Source of the DNA: Pogonophryne albipinna
Lineage: Eukaryota; Chordata; Actinopteri; Perciformes; Artedidraconidae
Assembly: GCA_028583405.1 (NCBI GenBank)
Contig: CM053246.1
Span: 10,639,712-10,703,711, forward strand
Direction of reading: 5' to 3'
DNA length: 64,000 nucleotides
In this document: piece by piece, positions 1 to 28,880 of the stretch
Layout of the letters: each line of letters opens with the position of its first letter
Numbering within the stretch: position 1 is the stretch's first letter
Translations under genes and position numbers: made by a program
Notes under the pieces: model-generated
What the model was told of the DNA's origin: nothing
What the model saw: only the letters and a program-made list of their open reading frames with translations
Database searches by the model: none

Positions 1-2890
1 AATAGCCTCAAAATCACAAACTGCCATTAAGAGTCAGAATCCTAACGAAATCTACTCAAACAGAGTACTTCATGGTAGTGGTCAGCTTTTATACACAAAG
101 TGTATCTCTCAGTAACTTTCTCAGAGAATTTAAGCATAAATCTGTCAAATGTTCAAAACAGCCTTCACTGAAATAGCCTCAAAATCACAAACTGCCATTA
201 AGAGTCAGAATCCTAACGAAATCTACTCAAACAGAGTACTTCATGGTAGTGGTCAGCTTTTATACACAAAAGTGTATCTCTCAGTAACTTTCTCAGAGAA
301 TTTAAGCATAAATCTGTCAAATGTTCAAAAGCCTTCACTGAAATAGCCTCAAAATCACAAACTGCCATTAAGAGTCAGAATCCTAACGAAATCTACTCAA
401 CAGGTACTTCATGGTGTGGTCAGCTTTTATACACAAAGTGTATCTCTCAGTAACTTTCTGAGAGAATTTAAGCATAAATCTGTCAAATGTTCAAAACAGC
501 CTTGTTTCACTGAAATAGCGTCAAAATCACAAACTGTACAGTGAACTGGAGAAATTACAGCACAGAGTTTTCTACTACGACACAGATAGTATAATCTATG
601 TGACAAGACAGGGCAGTCTCCAGTACTTTCATGGTAGTGGACAGCTTTTAAAAAGAAAAGTGTATCTTTTGGTAACCTTTTGAGAGAATTAAGCATAAAT
701 CTGTCAAATGTTTAAAACGGTCTTCACTGAAATAGCCTCAAAATGACAAACTGCCATTAAGAGTCAGATGCTTGACGAATACTCATGGTAGTGGTCAGCT
801 TTTAAAACATAAAAGTGTATCTTTCGGTAACTTTTTGAGAGAATTAAGCATAAAGCTGTCAATGTTCAAAACTGCCTTGTTTCACTGAAATGGTTAAATG
901 TATCCGAAAATAGTGTCTCTTAAGGCGGATATAGCCCCTGATAACTCCCGTTACATTCCTCCAGAGTCAGAAATAGTGTAAGTTAACTTTTGGAAGAACC
1001 CGAGAAAAGGGTGAAAATGGATAAAAATATCCGAAAATAGTGTCTCTTAAGGCAGGTAGAGTCCCCTGACAACTCCCTTACATTCATCCAGAGTCAGAAA
1101 AAGTCTCTACGTTATCTTTTGGGAGAACCAGAGGAAAGGGTGAAAATGGAGAAATTGTATCCGAAAATAGTGTAAAATGTAATGTGTTTTTTTTTATGAA
1201 ATGTGTTGAATGTTGTGTTTTTTCAATTAAACAACCATTACAAAATGAAATGTGTTTTATTTATTGTTTTGCTTTCATATATAGTAATAGTATTATAAAC
1301 GAAACATTTAAAGTGTATCATGTGCTCTCATTGTATGCTCTGTTTTTGACACAAAGATGCATTACATCCAAAAAAAAAAACAGAGCATACAATGAGAGCC
1401 ATTTCAGTGAACAAGCTGTTTTAAACATTTGACAGATTTATGCTTAAATTCTCTGAGAAGTTACTGAAAAAAAAAACAAAAAAAAACAGAGCATACAATG
1501 AGAGCACATGATACATTTTAAATGTTTCGTTTAATACTATTACTATATATGAAAGCAAAAAATAAATAAAACACATTTTCATTTTGTAATGGTTGTTTAA
1601 TTGAAAAAACACAACATTCAACACATTTTCATAAAAAACACATTACATTTTACCAAGTTAGTGTCGTAGTGCATACAAGGTAATAGACTTAACGATTTGC
1701 ACTGCTGCTTCTCTCCGCGTTTCATTTACAGTGATCGTTTATCGTTCAATTCCCATACTCTACCCGCCTTAAGAGACACTATTTTCGGATACAATTTCTC
1801 CATTTTCACCCCTTTCCTCTGGTTCTCCCAAAAAGATAACGTAGAGACTTTTTCTGACTCTGGATGAATGTAAGGGGAGTTGTCAGGGGACTCTACCTGC
1901 CTTAAGAGACACTATTTTCGGATATATTTTATCCATTTTCACCCTTTTCTCTGGTTCTTCCAAAAGTTAACTTACACTATTTCTGACTCTGGAGGAATGT
2001 AACGGGAGTTATCAGGGGACTTTATCCGCCTTAAGAGACACTATTTTCGGATACATTTATCCATTTCAGTGAAACAAGGCAGTTTTGAACATTTGACAGA
2101 TTTATGCTTAATTCTCTCAAAAAGTTACCGAAAGATACACTTTTATGTTTTAAAAGCTGACCACTACCATGAGATTTCGTCAAGCATCTGACTCTTAATG
2201 GCAGTTTGTCATTTTGAGGCTATTTCAGTGAAGACCGTTTTGAACATTTGACAGATTTATGCTTAATTCTCTCAAAAGGTTACCGAAAGATACACTTTTC
2301 TTTTTAAAAGCTGTCCACTACCATGAAAGTACTGGAGACTGCCCCTGTCTTGTCACATAGATTATACTATCTGTGTCGTAGTAGAAAACTCTGTGCTGTA
2401 ATTTCTCCAGTTCACTGTACAGTTTGTGATTTTGACGCTATTTCAGTGAAACAAGGCTGTTTTGAACATTTGACAGATTTATGCTTAAATTCTCTGAGAA
2501 AGTTACTGAGAGATACACTTTTGTGTATAAAAGCTGACCACTACCATGAAGTACTCTGTTTGAGTAGATTTTTGTTAGGATTCTGACTCTTAATGGCAGT
2601 TTGTGATTTTGAGGCTATTTCAGTGAAGGCTGTTTTGAACATTTGACTGATTTATGCTTAATTTTGTCAGAAAGTTACTGAAAGATACACTTTGTGTATA
2701 AAAAGCTGACCACTACCATGAAGTACTCTGAGTAGATTTCGTTAAGAATCTGACTCTTAATGACAGTTTGTGATTTTGAGGCTATGTCAGTGAAGGTTTT
2801 GAACATTTGACAGATTTATGTTTAAATTCTCTGAGAAAGTTACTGAAAGATACACTTTTGTGTATAAAAGCTGAAAAGTAGGCGTTGTAG
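1..2890. repeat. Large inverted repeat built from ~170-bp tandem monomers
   Basis: Positions 1 to about 890 hold roughly five tandem copies of a ~170-bp monomer. The phrase AATAGCCTCAAAATC recurs at 1, 172 and 342, with variants near 514 and 731. From about 2070 to 2890 the same monomer recurs about five times in reverse complement. Between them, 890-1170 and 1775-2075 are mirror copies of a different block that itself contains two sub-repeats (marker CCGAAAATAGTGTCTCTTAA). The innermost arms are 1172-1343 and 1485-1655. The spacer (about 1344-1484) contains a piece of the monomer. The whole is therefore an imperfect palindrome of nearly 3 kb. The short open frames inside it are repeat translations, not genes. 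Its position beside a Polinton integrase suggests it may be Polinton terminal sequence, but that is inference. Confidence 0.85.
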
Positions 2891-3049
2891 TTTTTTCATC
2901 TATCATTTCCAACCAAGCAGCAATAGGTCAAATTTAAGAATAAGTAATAGTTTGTCAAGATTTTGCAGAACAAGTCAAAAGTATAGTTTGTCAGAAATAT
3001 GGAAAAGTCATGTGTGCAAAATAGTATGTTGAAAATCAAAAGAAAGAAA

Positions 3050-3420
3050 CTCTATTCATTACAAATTAATGAATATTTTACCCAGTTCCAAAGTTTTGCA
3101 CCCCTTAAAGAAAACCCCATTCCTACCAAGTACTTCATATTATACCCTTTTGTTAAGTGTTGCGTACATCAAGGTGTATCTTAAAGTATTGGTAGCAGAA
3201 AATAACTAAAATATGTAAGGTTATCAGAAAGAAAAAACCTTGTTTAACTGAATAAGTGTTTTTACAGCAATAAAAAACCCTGCCATTAAAAGAAAACCAA
3301 ATTCCTTACAAAAGTACTTCATAATCTACCATTTGTTAAGTGTTGCATACGCCAAAGTGTGTCTAAAAGTATCTTAGTAACACAAGAAAAGAGAAAAAAG
3401 CGTTGATGTTAACAAAAACT
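3050..3420 (+). repeat. Degenerate copies of the ~170-bp monomer
   Basis: Two diverged units (about 3100-3190 and 3290-3380) share the order of landmarks with the monomer at position 1: AGTACTTCAT, then a T-rich stretch, then a GTGT-containing motif and AGTAAC. They lie in the orientation of the 1-890 array, the reverse of the arrays on either side. Similarity is partial and was judged by eye. The rest of 2890-3950 is AT-rich with no recognisable gene. Confidence 0.45.
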
Positions 3421-3822
3421 GGATTGTTCCACTGAAATAATATATAAATAATTTCAAAAAGTGCGTTTAAAAGAAATGTATTCAGATAAAGTATTTTGTT
3501 AGAATATTAAGTCCAAGATGGTTACATTTTTTACCCCTTAAACCATTTGTATTATATTTTTGTTTTCCTAATAAAAGACAGAGTCACCTGAATTAATTTT
3601 GTCTCCATACCTTTTTTTATTTTTTACATTTTGTAACAATCTTTAAACATTTGTAGAGACCAAACACTGTGGTTAAAATGAGTGTCTTTATGACGTCTCT
3701 CACACAGTTGGTATTTTTCACAAGATTCATTTTTAAACACATCATCTTGATACAGAGATAACACATTTTCGTAAGACCTTTTACATAGGTAGAAAACACA
3801 ATGCTTTTCTTTGAGGGGTCTT

Positions 3823-3910
3823 TAGTTTTAAATGATCTGGTGAGGAGGGTGTGACTTGTTATGTTGAGTTGGAGGCTGAGTCCTCTGCAAAAGTGAGGTT
3901 TTTCACCAGT
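3823..3910. repeat. Dispersed direct repeat, second copy at 6013-6091
   Basis: The stretch begins TTTTAAATGATCTGGTGAGG and continues with GACTTGTTATGTTGAGT, a GGAGGC step and a TTTTTCACCA motif. The same series of motifs in the same order and orientation is found at 6013-6091. The two copies are about 2.2 kb apart and flank the integrase remnant and the GT repeat. They may be parts of one composite mobile element or two insertions of one family. Confidence 0.6.
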
Positions 3911-3949
3911 ATAATGTCCATCGATGTCTGACTCTGTTTAAAAAGTTGC

Positions 3950-4405
3950 AGTTTGTGATTTTGAGGCTATTTCAGTGAAGGTGTTTTGAACATTTGACTG
4001 ATTTATGCTTAATTTTCTCAGAAAGTTACTGAAAGATACACTTTGTGTATAAAAGCTGAAAAGAGACTACCATGAAGTACTCTGAGTAGATTTCGTTAAG
4101 AATCTGACTCTTAATGACAGTTTGTGATTTTGAGGCTATGTCAGTGAAGGCTGTTTTGAACATTTGACGATTTATGTTTAAATTCTCTGAGAAAGTTACT
4201 GAAAGATACACTTTTGTGTATAAAAGCTGAAAAGTAGATAATGAAGTACTCGTGTCAGTAGATTCGTTAGATCTGACTCTTAATGGCAGTTTGTGATTTT
4301 GAGGCTATTTCAGTGAAGGCTGTTTTGAACATTTGACAGATTTATGCTTAAATTCTCTCAGAAAGTTACCGAAAGATACACTTTTGTGTTAAAAGCTGAC
4401 CACTA
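3950..4405 (-). repeat. Third block of ~170-bp monomers (about 3 copies)
   Basis: The marker CATTTGAC followed by an A/T-rich GATTTATG motif recurs near 3988, 4158 and 4328, and GTTACTGAAAGATACACTT recurs at the same spacing. The orientation is that of the 2070-2890 array. The block ends abruptly at about 4405, where the reverse-strand integrase frame begins, so this is a junction between repeat and Polinton coding sequence. Confidence 0.8.
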
Positions 4406-5215
4406 CCATGTATAACTCTGCTCATATTTTTTATCAAATACCCCTCTCAATTTGGATATCCTTACAAGCTCCCCCTCCTTAAAGTTCATTTTGGCAGCAG
4501 CTTTTTTAGGAAGGCCAGAGGGGGTATACAGGTTCCGAAACACTTGAGCCGCATTTTCCTTGGTCACCTGCATTGGTGTCATTTTAATACTTCGCTGATA
4601 ACTATTATTGTAACTTTCAATTAGTTCAGGTAAGACGTCTATATATCTATGAGTGTTTTTAGCTGTAAAATACCGCCACATTTTAGTTTTCAGCGTACGG
4701 TTAAATCTCTCTACCACACATGCCTTCATATCACTGGCTGTTGCATAATGTGCAATACCTCGTTTCTTCAATAAGGTTTGAAAAACTTTGTTAAAGAATC
4801 TTTCCCTGCGTCTGTTTGTATCTTTTTGGGAATCTGACTGTGTGTTAAAATGTATCAAAGGCCTTGGTAACCTCTATGCCCGTCTTCTTCTTTAATGCCT
4901 GAGCATAGGCTTTTTTCGAAAATACATCTACGACTGTTAACAAATAATTAAAACCATCATTATATTTGGACAGTGACTGCATATCGCAAAGATCTGCTTG
5001 AAATTGTTGTGGCCTGAGTGAAAACTCTGTTCTTACAATGCACCCTAGCGGCTTAGCAAAGTATATGCATCCTGCTCAGATAAATATTCTCTGACTTTCT
5101 CTACATTTACTTGTTTACCCATTTCATTCTGTACAGCTCTATGGAGTTTATCCACACCTCCTAAACTCCCTGGATTAGAAGGAGTGTAGTACACAAAAAC
5201 CTAAATAAGATCTTT
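4403..5215 (-). pseudogene. Polinton/Maverick-type integrase remnant
   Basis: The reverse strand carries pieces of a DDE (rve-type) integrase of the kind found in Polinton/Maverick elements and their host-domesticated relatives. The longest open piece, 4403-4858 (151 codons), shows the motif VVERFNRTLKTKMWRYF around the expected catalytic Glu, followed by a basic tail with LVRISKLRGVFDKKYEQSYT. Upstream pieces (about 4860-5160) include a QADLCDM-like segment with a catalytic-type Asp and a VVDVFSKKAYAQAL segment, but they lie in different frames separated by in-frame stops and at least one frameshift. The C-terminal coding end is cut off by the repeat block at 4405. The copy is therefore dead. 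No polymerase B, packaging ATPase or capsid gene is visible in the window. 5216-5535 shows nothing recognisable. Confidence 0.8.
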
Positions 5216-5532
5216 TTTAAATTAATATGAATACCTTCTTTGCAAAAACAGATACTTCCTTGTAGTTAACAGTTTCACAAAAACTTGAAAAGAAACATCC
5301 TTAGCAAGCACTAATCATTTAAAGCAAAACCCTGAATCAAATCTAGAGAGGACAATAACGTTTTTAGGTGTCTTAGTGAGTGAAAATTAATGGCTGTTTT
5401 ATTTAGTTTTGAGCGTATTTTTTTAAAGACTAACTCCATCCCCTCGCTTCTCACCTCACAGAGAGTGTCTTAATCAACATATAGATTAACATACCAGGCT
5501 TATCTCTAACCCCACACCAAAAGGCCAACTCC

Positions 5533-5535
<3 letters not shown>

Positions 5536-5627
<92 letters not shown>
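5536..5627. repeat. (GT)n microsatellite, ~92 bp
   Basis: This is an uninterrupted GT/AC dinucleotide run. The long cysteine-valine and threonine-histidine open frames across it are artefacts of the repeat. The following 5640-6420 contains no gene that I recognise; it includes the second copy of the 3823-3910 repeat at 6013-6091 and a G-rich stretch near 6230-6285. Confidence 0.97.
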
Positions 5628-5630
<3 letters not shown>

Positions 5631-6426
5631 TGTTCTTAAGGTAGGGGTAGGTCATTTTGGAGAAACCAGCTCCAGTGAGCGAGAATTGAAAGTACACAAC
5701 CGAAAATCTGCCACTTCCTCACTAGCCCCTCCTCCAGCACACATGAACGCGCTCCACATGACCAAAAAGAGGGCACGAGATAAGTTTATGCAAAGATCTC
5801 TGGCTGTAGGCGTCTGAACCCTGGCCATATACTGCATTCGTTTTCTTGACTGGTGCTACATCGGTAAGTTGTCACAGGTGTCTCGCTGATTAAACCCATA
5901 TCGAGGCGTCTCTTGGCCATTTTTCTTTTTTTTGCAAGGTGACTTAGTAAGTGGAGATTACTGTCTTTTTTAATTTGAGAATATTCCTATTTTCATCTAT
6001 TTCCACCCCCTTACTTTTAAATGATCTGGTGAGGAGGGCGGGACTTGTTATGTTGAGTGGGAGGCACTGTAAAGGTGAGTCTTTTTCACCATTCAAACCT
6101 TCTTTTTTGTTGCTTACAGGAAATTCTTATAGTGGTGTATAGTAATTATAAAAAAAAGACAAAGATCATGTTTTTTAAATTGTTTTTTTTTGTTTCCCCC
6201 TTTACGTATTCTGAAAAGTACACAACCGAAGGGAAAGGAAGGGGTGGAGAAAGGGGGAGAGGCCTGGGCGGGGAGGGGGTTAGACAGTCTCACACTTAAC
6301 TTCAAAGACACACATAGATTAACATCAAAAAGGCTTATAACACACCACCTCAAAGGGGATAACATCACAGGCTAATTAGATTATACAACCCTGAGGGACC
6401 AGACAGCGTAACTTCAAAGAGACTGC

Positions 6427-6770
6427 ATTAATCAACACATCAAAGAAATAGACAACAAAGGCACTACCCTAGGGCATTTCACACATACCTATTATCTCAC
6501 ATCAAAGAATTAGACTACAAAGGCACTACCCTGCGGGCATTCCACACCTACCTATTATCTCACATCAAAGAATTAGACTACAAAGGCACTACCCTGGGGG
6601 CATTCCACACCTACCTATTATCTCACATCAAAGAATTAGACTACAAAGGCACTACCCTGGGGGGCATTCCACACCTACCTATCAGACAATATAACTTCAA
6701 AGAGACTACCTTAATCAACACATCAAAGAAATAGACAACAAAAGCATTACCCTGAGGGGGATTCCACACA
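6427..6770. repeat. 63-bp tandem repeat
   Basis: ATTATCTCACATCAAAGAAT recurs at 6491, 6554 and 6617, a period of exactly 63 bp. Each unit also contains GACTACAAAGGCACTACCCT and a G-run before CATTCCACACCTACC. Diverged flanking units extend the array to about 6427 on the left and 6770 on the right, with an ACATCAAAGAAATAGACAAC variant. There is no coding frame through it. Confidence 0.9.
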
Positions 6771-6907
6771 TACCTTAATCAACACATCAAAGGATCTCGA
6801 ACAATGGGAGGCGGGACTTAGCTCATTTGCATAATTGGGGGCGTGTCCACCTGTCACTTTTTTATGCATACTAATGAGACGAAAGGGGCATGTGTACTAC
6901 TACTGAC

Positions 6908-7534
6908 AGGTCCCCCCGTGTGGTTCTGGGATTTTCGCTCACCGTGCTTGTGATCATTTTGACCCCACGGGGTGAGATCTTGCGTGGAGCCCCAGATCGA
7001 GGGAGATTATCAGTGGTCTTGTATGTCTTCCATTTTCTAATAATTGCTCCCACAGTTGATTTCTTCACACCAAGCTGCTTACCTATTGCAGATTCAGTCT
7101 TCCCAGCCTGGTGCAGGTCTACAATTTTGTTTCTGGTGTCCTTTGACAGCTCTTTTGGTCTTGGCCATAGTGGAGTTTGGAGTGTGACTGTTTGAGGTTG
7201 TGGACAGGTGTCTTTTATACTGATAACGAGTTCAAACAGGTGCCATTAATACAGTTAACAAGTGGAGGACAGAGGAGGCTCTTAAAGAAGAAGTTACAGG
7301 TCTGTGAGAGCCAGAAATCTTGTTTGTTTGTAGGTGACCAAATACTTATTTTACCGAGGAATTCACCAATGAATTCATTAAAAATCCTACAATGTGATTT
7401 CCTGGATTATTTCCCCCCATTCTGTCTCTCATAGTTGAAGTGTACCTAGGATGAAAATTACAGGCCTCTCTCATCTTTTTAAGTGGGAGAACTTGCACAA
7501 TTGGTGGCTGACTAAATACTTTTTTGCCCCACTG
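6908..7534 (-). mobile_element. Truncated Tc1-like transposon, 5' end
   Basis: On the reverse strand the element begins at a TA dinucleotide (7535-7536) with CAGTGGGGCAAAAAAGTATT, a Tc1-family terminus common in fish. It runs through the 5' leader into the transposase start near 7167. The N-terminal helix-turn-helix is readable ([13 protein letters not shown], then [15 protein letters not shown]), but the first codons are out of frame with it: an A4 run near 7152 appears to carry one extra base. Similarity stops near 6908, so most of the transposase, all of the DDE catalytic region and the far terminus are missing. 6770-6908 and 7537-7855 show nothing else recognisable. Confidence 0.85.
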
Positions 7535-7855
7535 TACGTAAAAAAACACTATAGGATAAAAAAAAACCTGGAATGAAAAACAAATTAAAAAACAATCAGT
7601 TACAAGTTCATCTTTTCATCACTGATGAAAGTTAAGAGGCTATATGATCAGTAAGACTCTACTTTAAAATGGTCAAACAAAAGTGGGAAAGCCTGACTCA
7701 GAGACATCAAAACACTAGGAAAAGTGCTTTATTTACACTGTGCAACCATGATACATGTGGGAAAAAGACCAACTCACCTTGGCTGAATGAGGACAGCTAC
7801 ACGCACACACATTGTGTCCTCCTTAAATAAGTCCTAGAATTACAGTGCAGTTACG

Positions 7856-8996
7856 CTTCTTACACACCAAACTGACACCAAAGAACACATCCCGACGGAA
7901 CGTCTCCTGCTTCTTGACCATGTTTCGCACTGGAACACACCGCTAAGACTTCAGCCGACGGCCAAGTTGCACGTACGAACTGCGTGTGAGTGGCAATAAC
8001 TCTCCTTACCAGCAGGCGGCGGTAGTGTGTATTCATCATTCAAAAGAGGCAACAACCAGAAGACAGACTGCGTGATACACCGAGAGAAGAAGAAGAACAG
8101 ACTGCGTGAAATAAACAAACAACAAATAGCGTGTGCGTTCCATTTTCACTCTACAGCGAGAAGCTCATGGGGCTTTCCCGAACCTGTGACGAGAGCTGGA
8201 GTTAAATGAAATCTCAGATTTGCCTTCTTAATAGTTTGTTTGGGTCCCTCACTTCCGTTTCGCTTCTCATGCACGGATTCGCTAAGCTGAACAGCCAATC
8301 AGTGATTTCGTTGGCCGACAGCCTCCCGATTCAACATGTCAAATCGGTGGCGGAAGGTGTCGGCACGGCCGAAAAGACATGACGTGCAGTACACACCGAG
8401 ACACACCAATCTGAGTAGGGCGACACGACGCTCATGGACGGCCAGACATTTATCGACGCCGAAAATCGGCTCGGTGTGACCTTTAAGGCCCGGACACACC
8501 AAGCCGATTTTGGCCGTCGATGGGCTGTCAGGCCGACGATGAGCATCAACACGCCCTACTCAGATTGGTGTGTCCCGCACCGTAGTGTCTTTTCAGCCGT
8601 GCCGACGCCTTTTTGGCCGAAAACCAGTCGGGCAGTCGGCCAAAGGCTGGCGGCAAAATAAATCACTCCGATTGGCTGTTCAGCTAGCGAATCAGTGCAT
8701 GAGAAGCGAAACGGAAGTGAGGGACCCAAACAAACTATTAAGAAGGCAAATCTGAGATTTCATTTAACTCCAGCTCTCGACACAGGTTCGGGAAAGCCCC
8801 ATGAGCTTCTCGCTGTAGAGTGACAATGGAACGCACAGAGTTATTGCCACTCACGCATGCGCAGTTCGTACGTGCTTCTTGGCCGTCGGCTGAAGTCTTT
8901 GCGGTGTGTTCCAGTGCGAAACATGAACAAGACGCAGGAGACGTGAGGCGACGTTCCGTCGGGACGTGTTCTTTGGTGTCAGTTTGGTGTATAAGG
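7856..8996. mobile_element. Head-to-head pair of Harbinger-like MITEs forming a palindrome
   Basis: The left arm (about 7856-8484) and right arm (about 8485-8996) are inverted copies of the same sequence. Examples are ACACACCAAACTGACACC at 7861 against GGTGTCAGTTTGGTGT ending near 8990, and CAAACTATTAAGAAGGCAAA at 8730 against its complement near 8230. The centre carries TTAAGGCCCGGACACACC, which resembles the terminus of the related single copy at 48518-49063. The left arm keeps a segment near 8058-8140 that the right arm lacks. There is no transposase. Several open frames cross it on both strands but have no family signature. Confidence 0.75.
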
Positions 8997-9144
8997 ACAT
9001 TAGTCCCAGTTTTTGTTGTTTCATTTCACACTCCTGCTGTGCAAACCACAAACTATTATATGTAACACATGTCCCTGTGTTTAATTACATGATCAACCCA
9101 ACAAAAAAAAACACACGCTGAATGTTATTACAACATTGGATAAC

Positions 9145-10128
9145 TTTAATCCACAACGTCTGTCATATTAAAACACAAGTCTATTTTACACAGCTCAGTT
9201 AGCAGCTAAGAAAAAAAACAAAAACAGTGAATCGGAATGGGAAGTGAGAATGTACAGAGCGGAGCCAAGTGAAGAGATAATGAGAATAAAAGATGGTTTA
9301 GTTGAGAGTAGAGTATTTAAGCACATAAAAGCCTCCTTTCACACGTGTCATCATAACAACAGTGTGCAGCTTCTCATCCCAACAATACAGGCAAAAAGAA
9401 GATTCCAGATAAAGCAGGAAGTAAAGAAGTGTGGTCCTCCATCACCACACTGATCTACTGGGGCTAATGGAGCAGGAGGCGGGACAACTGTGTCCCACTG
9501 CAGAGGATTGGACCACCATTAATGATGCATTAAGGGGTCATTGTCAGCGTTTACAACTTAAGAAGCCCAAATATGTCTGTATAACTTGATCCATTTCTCT
9601 GAGAATAGATTTTCTGACAACAAGGAAACGTGAACTGACTAGTGCAAAGGATCTTGGGATTTTGAGTCTGGGACTTGATGATGTATTCTGCCACAGGAAG
9701 TGTCCTCTGGAGTGAGACACAGCGAGAGGAAATGCTCAGGAGACACATGGAGAGCAGAGCAGAGTTTTTAACAGACAGGTCACACGTCTGATGTTCTGTT
9801 CCTGAGTTAATGCAACCTTAGAAGTGAGGGTTGGGGGGGGGGGGGGTGTTTTATCTCATGAGTGGCTCGCTGGCTTACTGGAGATAATGTATTTACAGTG
9901 TGGATCATGGAACAGAGGAAACGTCTCTCTCCTCCTCTCCCCTGTCCAAGGTCTTTTCAGGTGGACACAAAACAGAGAACAACCAAACACTTCACTGACT
10001 GTGGGAAAAAGCGATGATCCCGAGTCAGCCGTGAGACGTTTACTGCTCCGAATTGTAGCTAACCTTTGTAATTTAAAGACCTTGGCAGGACGTCAGCATT
10101 TTGGAAGGTAGAGTGAGGGGTTTGGAGG
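9145..10128 (-). other. pde6d: Probable pde6d 3' UTR
   Basis: The region follows the pde6d stop codon on the reverse strand. The best poly(A) signal I see is ATTAAA (reverse strand, 9145-9150), followed within about 60 bases by a GT- and T-rich tract that could be the downstream element. No other gene is recognisable here; a poly-G run lies at 9833-9846. The 3' end is inferred and needs transcript data. Confidence 0.4.
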
Positions 10129-28486
<18,358 letters not shown>

Positions 28487-28880
28487 TTCTGAAGTCGCCT
28501 GTTTTCGTTGCTTCCAGAAAATAAATCCAGGATGTGATGAAATAACAAAACTGCTGCTGGTGTTAGCTCCACTAACGTGAGTTAGCTAAATGCTCTGCCC
28601 GCTAATATTCGCATGTAAACTAGGTATAACGTTACTTAAGTCTATATTGTTGGACTGCAGGTTAAATCTGATCCGATAATGCAATCAGCTAAATATACCC
28701 AGCTAACTAACAGACAGCTGGCCTAGCCAGTAAACGGCACGGGGAAGCGCCTAACAGCCAATCACAGGCCGAGAATAAGAAGCCTGGGCGGGACATAGTA
28801 TATAGAGACGCGTCACCAGGGGCAACGCCGCCGCACAGTGAAGGGCAGGCAAAAAAGCTACACCTCAGATAATAACAGGT
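28487..28880 (-). promoter_or_regulatory. pde6d: pde6d 5' UTR and promoter region
   Basis: The region lies directly upstream of the pde6d ATG on the reverse strand. It is richer in CpG than the flanks near 28730-28850. A CCAAT-type box is present (GCCAATCACAGG at 28758-28769 on the plus strand). There is no convincing TATA box. The exact transcription start cannot be set from sequence alone. Confidence 0.4.

Noticed and set aside
427..2586. Short open frames of about 60-90 codons in the palindromic array
   Set aside because: The same peptide strings occur in both arms because the DNA is duplicated; they have no start context or domain.
5506..5837. Open frames rich in Cys-Val or Thr-His
   Set aside because: They are translations of the GT microsatellite and its flanks.
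8299..8755. Overlapping open frames in the head-to-head MITE
   Set aside because: The peptides recur in inverted copies and in the related MITE at 48518; no transposase signature was found.
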